Shown here: positions 1 through 5,165 of the stretch, piece by piece
Layout of the letters: every line of letters begins with the position of its first letter
Numbering within the stretch: the stretch's first letter is position 1
Source of the DNA: Phycisphaeraceae bacterium
GTDB taxonomy: Bacteria > Planctomycetota > Phycisphaerae > Phycisphaerales > Zrk34
Reading direction: 5' to 3'
Length of the DNA: 6,759 bases
Assembly (NCBI GenBank): GCA_028281485.1
Contig: JANQJT010000258.1
Coordinates: 1 to 6,759, forward strand
Program-made: the position numbers and the translations under genes
Notes under the pieces: model-generated
What the model was told of the DNA's origin: nothing
Databases searched by the model: none
The model's input: only the letters and a program-made list of their open reading frames with translations

Positions 1-316
1 TGCGGATCTCGCTGGCCGCCCACTCCTTCATCTCACGCACGATCTGCAACGCCAGCTCACGCGTCGGCGCCAAAATCAGCGCCTGCAGCGCACCGGTCGG
101 GTCCACCTGTTGCAGGATCGGCAGCCCGAACGCCGCCGTCTTGCCCGTGCCCGTTTTTGCCTGGCCCAGCGCATCGACACCGCTCAGCACCGGCGGCATC
201 AGTTGAGCCTGGATGTGGGTCGGGTGTTTGAAGCCGCGCTTCTCGATGTTGGCCAGCAACGCTCCGGTCAGACCCAGGTCTGCGAAGCTGGTATCCGTCG
301 CAAAGATTTCACTCAT
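1..316 (-). CDS. DEAD-box ATP-dependent RNA helicase, N-terminal part (cut by window edge)
   Basis: The first 105 residues of a DEAD-box RNA helicase, an enzyme that uses ATP to unwind short RNA duplexes in ribosome assembly, RNA decay or cold adaptation. Reading the minus strand from the ATG at 316 gives, in order, the Q motif (aromatic F11, then the GF..PT.IQ pattern at residues 28-36 with Q36), the Walker A motif AKTGTGKT at 53-60, and motif Ia PTRELA at 84-89. The DEAD box and the second RecA domain lie beyond the left edge, so RhlE, DeaD/CsdA and other subfamilies cannot be told apart. The start is supported because the Q motif begins at the usual distance from it. Only a weak AGGG lies upstream as a ribosome binding site. 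Third codon positions favour G, like the other minus-strand genes. It is divergent from alr, with 233 bases between the starts. Confidence 0.93.
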   Translation of the reverse strand, partial: MSEIFATDTSFADLGLTGALLANIEKRGFKHPTHIQAQLMPPVLSGVDALGQAKTGTGKTAAFGLPILQQVDPTGALQALILAPTRELALQIVREMKEWAASEIR

Positions 317-341
317 GAAAAAAGGCCCTATCAAACGCCGT

Positions 342-425
342 CAGCGGTGGGGCGAAGGCCTTTCGCCAATGACGCTGGACCTGACTGACCTCAGGGCCGG
401 CGTGAGCGGCGCAAAAACGCTTCAC
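342..425 (-). promoter_or_regulatory. Structured leader upstream of the helicase gene (three hairpins)
   Basis: The bases just upstream of the helicase start can fold into several hairpins. The first has stem GGCGAA 351-356 with TTCGCC 362-367, and an outer stem CAGCG 342-346 with CGCTG 373-377. The second pairs CCTGA 380-384 with TCAGG 391-395. The third pairs GTGAGCG 402-408 with CGCTTCAC 418-425 with one bulge. In addition, GGCCTTT at 357-363 could pair with AAAGGCC at 321-327, directly next to the start codon, and this would compete with the first hairpin. Long structured leaders are known for cold-shock DEAD-box helicases; a regulatory role here is inference. No SELECTED U-tract marks any of these as a terminator. 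Confidence 0.4.
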
Positions 426-500
426 CCCACCGAAAATCGACGATTTCCTGCTTGCTAATCCGTGCCAGATCGCTGACGATGCGATTGGACTTATCCAAAC

Positions 501-506
501 CTTATA
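501..506 (-). promoter_or_regulatory. Possible -10 element for the helicase gene
   Basis: The minus strand reads TATAAG here, five of six bases matching the sigma-70 -10 consensus, about 185 bases before the helicase ATG. No convincing -35 element sits 16-18 bases upstream (TTGAAG is present, but with a spacer of 21). If used, it would give a leader of roughly 180 bases containing the hairpins at 342-425. A small inverted repeat (TTGGA 485-489, TCCAA 494-498) lies just downstream and could be an operator. I found no clear promoter for alr in the same region, although TTATAT at 502-507 on the plus strand is a candidate without a -35. Confidence 0.25.
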
Positions 507-549
507 TCGCCCACCCGCCCCGGGCAACTTCAAGCATGGAAGCTGAATC

Positions 550-1719
550 GTGACCCCCAATAGCACACTCCAGATCAACCTCGCCGCCATCGACGCCAAC
601 CTCCGCGTCTTCCGTCACACCCTCCCCAACGACACCGCCATCTGCGCCGTCGTCAAGGCCTCAGCCTACGGCCTGGGCGCCGTCCCCGTCGCCAAACGCC
701 TCTCCGCCGCCGGCATCGACCTCCTGGCCGTCTACAGCCCAACCGAAGCACGCGAACTCGCCGACGCCGGCATCCCCACACCCGTCCTCATCCTCCAACC
801 CGTCGACCAGATCTTCCGCACCGACTCGCTCTACCGCTCCGCCGTCTCCGGCCGCCTCCAGCTGTCCATCCACAGCCCCGACCAGCTCGCCGCCGTCGAA
901 CAGATCGGCATGACCTTCGGCACCGCCATCCCCATCCACATCGAACTCGACACCGGCATGGCACGACTCGGCATGGACGCACACGACGCCTCACAGATAC
1001 TCCAGAAGCTCCCCGCCATGCGCTACGTCACCCTCGCCGGCTTCTACTCCCACCCCACCTCCGCCGACATCAACCCCGTCACCACCCAGCGCCAGTTCGA
1101 CGACCTGATCAAGTTCACCGGCGCGCACGGCTCCCTGCTCCCCGCCGACACCCGCGTCCACTTCGCCAACACCCGCGCCGCCCTCCGCTCCAACGACTAC
1201 CACCTCGACATGATCCGCACCGGCCTCGGCCTCTTCGGCTACGGCGACGAGCAATCCCCCGTCACCCTCGCGCCCGCCGTCCGCTGGCTCAGCCACATCA
1301 CCCACGTCCGACACGTCCCCTCCTCCACGCCCGTCGGCTACCACGGCACCTTCACCACCTGGCGCGACTCCCGCCTCGGCGTCGTCCCCATCGGACACCG
1401 CGACGGCTACCCCGTCTCCCTCTCCAACCGCGGCATCACACGCGTCGGCCAAGACCTCCACGAAGCCCCCGTCCGCGGCGAGGTCAACATGGACCAGGTC
1501 ATCATCGACCTCACCGACTGCCCCGACTCCGTCACCCTCGGCTCGCCCGTCGAGATCTACGCCGACGACCCCGCCGCCCCCAACGCCGTCCCCGCCATGG
1601 CCCGCGCGGCCCGCACCAACGCCTACGAGCTGCTCGCACGACTCGGCGCCCACGTCCCCCGCAAGCACACCACCCAGACCGACACACCCGAAACCTTCCC
1701 AAGACTCGCCGGGGTCTGA
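550..1719 (+). CDS. alr: Alanine racemase (PLP-dependent), divergent
   Basis: Interconverts L- and D-alanine in the cytoplasm and so supplies D-alanine for peptidoglycan. The 389-residue protein has the family layout: an N-terminal TIM barrel with the PLP lysine in KASAYG (K36, Y40), LDTGMARLG at 133-141 (R139), the YSH motif (H168), HFAN at 204-207, DMIRTG with the arginine that contacts the pyridine nitrogen (R223), the catalytic tyrosine Y264 in VGYHGTF, GHRDGYP at 282-288, MDQ at 314-316, and YELLARLGAHVPR near the end (Y359). All main catalytic residues are present. Several neighbours differ from the common pattern (KANAYGHG, SYG, GYADG, GRVCMDQ). The start is GTG at 550 because the beta-strand TLQINLAAIDANL follows at once; GGAA at 538-541 is a weak ribosome binding site, and the ATG at 536 stops after five codons. 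Codons nearly always end in C. hisI follows 79 bases downstream. Confidence 0.93.
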   Translation: MTPNSTLQINLAAIDANLRVFRHTLPNDTAICAVVKASAYGLGAVPVAKRLSAAGIDLLAVYSPTEARELADAGIPTPVLILQPVDQIFRTDSLYRSAVSGRLQLSIHSPDQLAAVEQIGMTFGTAIPIHIELDTGMARLGMDAHDASQILQKLPAMRYVTLAGFYSHPTSADINPVTTQRQFDDLIKFTGAHGSLLPADTRVHFANTRAALRSNDYHLDMIRTGLGLFGYGDEQSPVTLAPAVRWLSHITHVRHVPSSTPVGYHGTFTTWRDSRLGVVPIGHRDGYPVSLSNRGITRVGQDLHEAPVRGEVNMDQVIIDLTDCPDSVTLGSPVEIYADDPAAPNAVPAMARAARTNAYELLARLGAHVPRKHTTQTDTPETFPRLAGV

Positions 1720-1731
1720 CACGCACGACAG

Positions 1732-1765
1732 GGCGGTTGACTCGACCGCCGCATTACCCAAAGAT
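1732..1765 (+). promoter_or_regulatory. Hairpin between alr and hisI, with a weak hisI promoter candidate
   Basis: GGCGGT at 1732-1737 pairs perfectly with ACCGCC at 1745-1750 around a 7-base loop. No T-run follows, so it is at best a weak or Rho-assisted terminator for alr. TTGACT at 1737-1742, at the start of the loop, matches the -35 consensus in five of six bases, and AAAGAT lies 17 bases further on (1760-1765) as a poor -10. hisI may therefore either be read from alr or start from its own weak promoter. Confidence 0.3.
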
Positions 1766-1798
1766 ACCCCGCCTACACAACAGGTTAAGGAACACGCA

Positions 1799-2257
1799 AT
1801 GGCTATCACATTCGCCCCCCGAGGCGGCAAGCAACACGTCGAGCACGGCGACCAGTTCTCTCCCAAGTTCGATGCCGACGGCCTCATCACCGCCGTCTGC
1901 ACCGACCGCGACACCGGCGACATCCTCATGGTCGCCTACATGAATGAAGAGGCCCTCCGACACACCCTCACCACCCGCCACGCCCACTTCTACTCCCGCT
2001 CACGCAAGAAGCAGTGGAAGAAGGGCGAGTCCTCCGGCCACATCCTCGAGGTCCACGAGCTCCGCACCGACTGCGACCAGGACTGCCTCTGGCTCAAGTG
2101 CACCATCACCAACGATGGCGGTGCCTGCCACAACGGTTACAAGTCCTGCTTCTATCGTTCCGTCAACCTCAACAACATCTCTGCCAACCCCGTCGCCATG
2201 AGCCACGTCGGCGGCGAAAGACGCTTCGACCCCGACGCCGTCTACGGCAAGAAGTAA
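1799..2257 (+). CDS. hisI: Phosphoribosyl-AMP cyclohydrolase (histidine biosynthesis)
   Basis: Opens the adenine ring of phosphoribosyl-AMP in the third step of histidine synthesis, a zinc- and magnesium-dependent cytoplasmic reaction. The 152-residue protein shows the family signature throughout: FDADGLI at 24-30, LMVAYMNEEAL at 43-53, FYSRSRKKQWKKGESSGH at 64-81, DCDQD at 91-95, and CHNGYKSCFYR at 110-120. C92, C110 and C117 match the zinc cysteines, and D91, D93 and D95 the magnesium site. There is no HisE (pyrophosphohydrolase) domain; instead about 32 residues of unrecognised tail follow CFYR, making it longer than the usual 110-130 residues. The ATG at 1799 has a good ribosome binding site, AAGGA at 1787-1791, seven bases upstream. 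No other his gene is in the window. A strong terminator follows the stop. Confidence 0.96.
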   Translation: MAITFAPRGGKQHVEHGDQFSPKFDADGLITAVCTDRDTGDILMVAYMNEEALRHTLTTRHAHFYSRSRKKQWKKGESSGHILEVHELRTDCDQDCLWLKCTITNDGGACHNGYKSCFYRSVNLNNISANPVAMSHVGGERRFDPDAVYGKK

Positions 2258-2284
2258 ACACCGCTCGTTTTCACGATCCCCCGG

Positions 2285-2308
2285 CCGGCTCCACCGAGCC
2301 GGTTTTTT
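2285..2308 (+). terminator. Rho-independent terminator of hisI
   Basis: CCGGCTC at 2285-2291 pairs perfectly with GAGCCGG at 2296-2302 around a CACC loop and is followed by six Ts at 2303-2308. This is 28 bases after the hisI stop. The last Ts overlap the stop codon of the convergent pdxJ (TAA read from 2309 to 2307). The minus-strand side has no T-run after the stem, so the terminator mainly serves hisI. Confidence 0.92.
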
Positions 2309-3053
2309 ACTGGCACGCCTCGCGCATCAGCATCTTCATCTCTCGCACCGCCTCGCGCAGCCCGATGAACACCGCCCGGCTCACGATCGCGTGGCCGATG
2401 TGCAGCTCCCGGATGTCGTGCAGCGACGCGATCGGCTGCACGTTCACGTAGTTCAGCGCGTGCCCTGCGTTGAACCGCATCCCCGCGTCCACGATCCGCT
2501 GGCCCGCCTCCGCCACCTTCCCCAGCTCCGTGATCACCGCCGGGTGATCCACCTCGTGCCCGTTGCCATAAAACGCGTGCGCGTAAGAGCCCGTGTGCAC
2601 CTCGCACACGCCGAACCCCGCCTCGGCCGCGGCTTCCACCTGTGTTGCCTCCGGATCGATAAACGCGCTGACCACCATCCCCGCATCACTCAACCGAGAC
2701 ACCACGTCCTTCAGCCGATCCAGCTGACCGGCCACGTCCAACCCGCCCTCCGTCGTCACCTCCATCCGACCCTCCGGCACCAGCATCGCAAGGTCCGGCT
2801 GAATGTCACACGCAATCCCCACCATCTCGTCCGTCGCCGCCATCTCCAGGTTCAGCTTCACCTGGCACATCGACTTGATCCGACGCACGTCGTCGTCCTG
2901 GATGTGTCGCCGATCCTCGCGCAGGTGCACCGTGATCCCGTCGGCCCCGCCGAGCTGCGCCTCAACCGCCGCCCACACCGGGTCCGGCTCGTACGTCCGA
3001 CGCGCCTGCCGCACCGTCGCCACGTGATCGATATTCACACCCAATTCAATCAT
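2307..3053 (-). CDS. pdxJ: Pyridoxine 5'-phosphate synthase
   Basis: Condenses 1-deoxy-D-xylulose 5-phosphate with 3-amino-2-oxopropyl phosphate to form pyridoxine 5'-phosphate, the ring-closing step of the DXP-dependent vitamin B6 pathway. The 248-residue TIM-barrel protein is close to the usual family length. Visible motifs are LGVNIDHVATVRQAR at 4-18, DGITVHLREDRRHI at 38-51, LNLEMA at 67-72, VPEGRMEVTTEGGLDV at 92-107, NAGHALNYVN at 195-204, and ELHIGHAIVSRAVFIGL at 216-232. H43, E70 and H198 correspond to the three known active-site residues (His45, Glu72 and His193 of the E. coli enzyme). The start places LGVNIDH at the very N-terminus, as usual for the family. No ribosome binding site lies at normal spacing: AAGGA is 12 bases away, while TAGAAT sits six bases upstream. 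The PLP made here is the cofactor of the nearby Alr. It is convergent with hisI and downstream of metG. Confidence 0.97.
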   Translation of the reverse strand: MIELGVNIDHVATVRQARRTYEPDPVWAAVEAQLGGADGITVHLREDRRHIQDDDVRRIKSMCQVKLNLEMAATDEMVGIACDIQPDLAMLVPEGRMEVTTEGGLDVAGQLDRLKDVVSRLSDAGMVVSAFIDPEATQVEAAAEAGFGVCEVHTGSYAHAFYGNGHEVDHPAVITELGKVAEAGQRIVDAGMRFNAGHALNYVNVQPIASLHDIRELHIGHAIVSRAVFIGLREAVREMKMLMREACQ

Positions 3054-3059
3054 GACGTG

Positions 3060-3080
3060 ATTCTATCCTTCGTATACGAA
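3060..3080 (-). promoter_or_regulatory. pdxJ promoter candidate with a 12-bp palindrome
   Basis: Reading the minus strand, TAGAAT (3065 to 3060) is a five-of-six match to the -10 consensus and lies only six bases before the pdxJ ATG, so transcription would begin at or next to the start codon. Just upstream, in what would be the -10/-35 spacer, is the perfect palindrome TTCGTATACGAA at 3069-3080. A second half-site, TATACGA, is at 3098-3104. The -35 is poor (TCGTCG at a spacing of 17). The palindrome looks like an operator for a dimeric repressor, which is inference. Confidence 0.4.
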
Positions 3081-3113
3081 CACGACGAGTCGCGTCTTAT
3101 ACGAGCCGCGACC

Positions 3114-3182
3114 GTGAGGGAGCGGTTTCCCCTCACAAAGAGCCGGCAGCTGTGCTGCCGGACCGGCCTCGCAGAGGCCGGT
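3114..3182. repeat. Three stacked palindromic hairpins between metG and pdxJ
   Basis: Three perfect stem-loops lie in a row. GTGAGGG 3114-3120 pairs with CCCTCAC 3130-3136 (loop 9). CCGGCAGC 3143-3150 pairs with GCTGCCGG 3154-3161 (loop TGT). ACCGGCCTC 3162-3170 pairs with GAGGCCGGT 3174-3182 (loop GCA). The last two abut with no base between them. They follow the metG stop by about 18 bases on the minus strand. No strong T-run follows, only CTCTTT after the middle stem, so they resemble a REP- or BIME-like intergenic element more than a standard terminator. They could also protect the 3' end of the metG mRNA. Whether copies occur elsewhere cannot be seen here. Confidence 0.6.
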
Positions 3183-3199
3183 GCTGTCCCCCGTAGTAA

Positions 3200-4864
3200 T
3201 TAATCCTTCGTCTGGTACCGCGGGAACAACGGGTCACCCTTCTCGATTGGCGTGCCCGCCTCGAGCTGGCCCCACTCCGTCCACGCATCCAGCTTGCCCA
3301 GTCCCTTATTGTCTTTCATCTGTTGCGTGTAGTCACACCCGATCCGCTCCCAGAACGTCTCACACGCGTCCGGAATAAACGGCCACAACAGCACCGACGC
3401 GATCCGCAACGCCTCCGCGCATGTGCCAAGAATCACGCCAACCTCTGTTTCATTCTTATCCCACTCCTTTGCAAGAGTGAACGGTTTTCTTTCATCAATG
3501 TATGCGTCAACTGACTCCACCACAGAACGGGCCAAATTTGCGGCACTAAGTAGGTCGAGGTTAAGCATGATTGTCGAATACTGTTCTTGGAGCCGCTCGG
3601 TGTGAGTTTCTATTAGATCGCAGAAGTGAAAATTGATTGGTGTATAGAATTCAGTTGGGAGAGATTCGTATTCTCCCTTATCTGGCATCTTTCCTGAAAA
3701 ATACTTCCCGATCATGTTGCTCACGCGACTGCACGAATTGCCGAACGTGTTGGCCAGGTCCGCGTTGTACACCTCTGCGAACAGCTCGCCGCTGAACGCC
3801 GAGTCCGTCGTGCCCAGCGGCCCGCGCGTCGCCAGGAAATACCGCAGCGCATCCAGCCCAAACTCATTAACCGTGTTGTCGATCGCAGCCGGGTCGAGGA
3901 AGTTGCCCAGCGACTTACTCATCTTCTCGCCGCTGTCGCTCACCCAGTAGCTGTGCGCATACACGAGCTGGTTGTCTTGAACAGATTTTTTCCACACCCA
4001 ACCGTACCCTTCACACTTGCCCAGCGCCATCAGAAGCGCCGGCCAGATCGCCGCGTGGAACCACAGAATATCTTTCGCGATGAAGTGCGTCGCGCCGCTC
4101 TCCCAATAGTGCCGCCGCTTATCGTCGTCCACGTACGTCAGGTAGTTGAACAGCGCATCGATCCACACGTAGATCGTCTGCTCCGCGTCGCCCGGCACGG
4201 GAATCCCCCAGCCCCCGCTACCCGTTCGGCTGATCGGAACGTCCTGTGCCTCCTTAATGCGATTCACGATCTCGTTCTTCCTCGCCCCCGGCTGCACATA
4301 CGAATTCCCCGCCTCATCCCGCGCCGCATAAAACGCCAATAGCTCATCGCGATACTTCTCCAACCGGAAGAAGTAGTTCTTCTCCTTCTTCTTCACAAGC
4401 GGCTTGCCGTTCACCGGGCTCTTGTAGTCCGTCTCCTTCGCCTTGTTTTCCGGGACGTACTCCTCCTGTCCCGCGTCGTACCAACCCTCATACTCGCCCT
4501 CATACACATCACCCGTCTTCTTCAACGCGGCCACGTATTCGGTCACCTTCGCCTTGTGACGCTCGCTGCTGGTCCGCACGAAGTCGTCGTTCGTCATCTC
4601 CAGCCGCTTGAACACCTCGCGGAATGCCTTGGCATTGTTATCTGCCCATTCTTGCGCCGACATCCCGTGCTCGGCCGCCTTGTCCGACACCTTCGCCGCG
4701 TGCTCGTCCACACCCGTCAAAAAGAACGTGTCGTCCACCCTCAGCCGGTGATACCGCGACACCACGTCCGCCACCATCGTCGTGTAGACGTGGCCCAGGT
4801 GAGGCTTGTCATTCACGTAGTAAATCGGGGTCGTGACGTACGCTGTGCCGGTTTCCGTTGCCAT
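3200..4864 (-). CDS. metG: Methionyl-tRNA synthetase, zinc-less short form
   Basis: Class I synthetase that charges methionine onto initiator and elongator tRNA-Met. The 554-residue protein has the HIGH motif as HLGH at 22-25, the FLTGVDEH segment at 48-55, the TIYVWIDALFNYL methionine-pocket region at 230-242, FIAKDILWFHAAIWPALL at 261-278, and KMSKSLGN at 314-321, followed by an alpha-helical anticodon-binding domain. The connective peptide reads YEGWYDAGQEEY at 124-135 and lacks the cysteines of zinc-binding forms. No C-terminal tRNA-binding (EMAP/Trbp) domain is present, in line with the short length. The reading frame is intact. The ATG at 4864 has no ribosome binding site, but a well-spaced promoter ends nine bases upstream, so the mRNA may be nearly leaderless. 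Bases 3421-3720 are much richer in AT than the rest of the gene. pdxJ lies downstream, 146 bases away. Confidence 0.97.
   Translation of the reverse strand: MATETGTAYVTTPIYYVNDKPHLGHVYTTMVADVVSRYHRLRVDDTFFLTGVDEHAAKVSDKAAEHGMSAQEWADNNAKAFREVFKRLEMTNDDFVRTSSERHKAKVTEYVAALKKTGDVYEGEYEGWYDAGQEEYVPENKAKETDYKSPVNGKPLVKKKEKNYFFRLEKYRDELLAFYAARDEAGNSYVQPGARKNEIVNRIKEAQDVPISRTGSGGWGIPVPGDAEQTIYVWIDALFNYLTYVDDDKRRHYWESGATHFIAKDILWFHAAIWPALLMALGKCEGYGWVWKKSVQDNQLVYAHSYWVSDSGEKMSKSLGNFLDPAAIDNTVNEFGLDALRYFLATRGPLGTTDSAFSGELFAEVYNADLANTFGNSCSRVSNMIGKYFSGKMPDKGEYESLPTEFYTPINFHFCDLIETHTERLQEQYSTIMLNLDLLSAANLARSVVESVDAYIDERKPFTLAKEWDKNETEVGVILGTCAEALRIASVLLWPFIPDACETFWERIGCDYTQQMKDNKGLGKLDAWTEWGQLEAGTPIEKGDPLFPRYQTKD
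3421..3720. other. AT-rich island within metG
   Basis: By hand count this 300-base segment is about 44% G+C (131 of 300), against about 67% in the 60 bases on its left and 66% in the 120 bases on its right. It encodes roughly residues 382-482, in the anticodon-binding domain. Its codons include AGA, CTA, ATA, TTG, GGA and CCA, which the flanking parts avoid in favour of G- or C-ending codons. The frame stays open and family-typical features continue through it (for example YIDERKPFTLAKEW at 455-468). Part-gene recombination from a lower-GC relative is the simplest reading. Confidence 0.7.
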
Positions 4865-4873
4865 AGGCGGGGG

Positions 4874-4902
4874 ATTGTAACCGCTCGCTATCCCCGTCCC
4901 AA
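4874..4902 (-). promoter_or_regulatory. metG: metG promoter (sigma-70 type)
   Basis: On the minus strand TTGGGA (4902 to 4897) and TACAAT (4879 to 4874) are separated by exactly 17 bases. TACAAT matches the -10 consensus in five of six bases and TTGGGA matches the -35 in four. Only nine bases separate the -10 from the metG ATG, so the transcript would begin about 0-4 bases before the start codon. No Shine-Dalgarno sequence is present in those bases (CCCCCGCCT). Confidence 0.6.
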
Positions 4903-4923
4903 CCCCGCGCCTACACTGATCAC

Positions 4924-5121
4924 ATGCCCATCCTCAGGTCCATCGGACGATTCTTCTCCGCCTGGCTGAACTCCTACCCCGGCTGCGCCTCCTGCCGCGT
5001 CGAGTTCGGCAAAGACCCTGCCTCTACCCCCGCCCCCGGAACTTCTCCAGAGACATCTTCGTCCTCGACCTCCAAAGAAAAACCCCAGCCAATCGGCCGG
5101 GGTGATGAATCTAAACAGTAG
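4924..5121 (+). CDS. Small hypothetical protein (65 aa), possibly leaderless
   Basis: I do not recognise this protein. It starts with a short hydrophobic or amphipathic stretch (ILRSIGRFFSAWL, residues 3-15), has a C..C pair in GCASC (C21 and C24), and ends in a Ser/Thr/Pro-rich, then charged, probably disordered tail. The case for a real gene is codon use: in the first 32 codons the third base is C in about three quarters, as in alr and hisI on the same strand. A -10-like TACACT at 4912-4917 lies six bases before the ATG, fitting a leaderless start; there is no ribosome binding site and no good -35. Against it, the last third overlaps the galE terminator on the other strand, its codon use weakens there, and no homologue is known to me. 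It is divergent from metG, with overlapping promoters, and convergent with galE. Confidence 0.4.
   Translation: MPILRSIGRFFSAWLNSYPGCASCRVEFGKDPASTPAPGTSPETSSSSTSKEKPQPIGRGDESKQ
5074..5102 (-). terminator. Rho-independent terminator of galE
   Basis: Reading the minus strand, CCCCGGCC (5102 to 5095) pairs with GGCTGGGG (5090 to 5083) with one A/C mismatch and a four-base loop, followed by TTTTTCTTT (5082 to 5074). It lies about 63 bases after the galE stop. It falls inside the 65-residue ORF on the plus strand and would set that ORF's Lys/Pro-rich codons. Between the galE stop and this terminator is also a 10-bp palindrome, GAGGTACCTC, at 5144-5153. Confidence 0.8.
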
Positions 5122-5165
5122 GGCGGTAGCGAAGTAACTTTAAGAGGTACCTCCGGGGGCGGGGG

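Noticed and set aside
309..599. A 96-residue minus-strand frame crossing the helicase-alr gap
   Set aside because: It overlaps the starts of both real genes and the hairpin region, and has neither recognisable content nor a ribosome binding site.
991..1929. A 312-residue open frame on the minus strand opposite alr
   Set aside because: It is rich in Gly, Val, Ala and Asp, as expected when a C-ending coding strand is read backwards, overlaps the well-supported alr and hisI, and shows no family motif.
3114..3182. The metG-pdxJ hairpins as a CRISPR array or integron attC site
   Set aside because: The stems differ in sequence, there are no regular spacers, and there is no integrase or cas gene nearby.
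2391..3203. A 270-residue open frame on the plus strand opposite pdxJ
   Set aside because: It is dominated by His, Arg, Leu and Val with no motif, and pdxJ in the other strand is unmistakable over the same bases.
3421..3720. The AT-rich block in metG as an insertion, intron or intein
   Set aside because: The protein stays continuous and of normal length for a MetRS without a C-terminal domain, and no splice-site or intein motifs appear; replacement rather than insertion fits.
5144..5153. Palindrome GAGGTACCTC after galE as an operator or attachment site
   Set aside because: A single 10-bp palindrome in a GC-rich gap with no partner copy or promoter is too weak to call.
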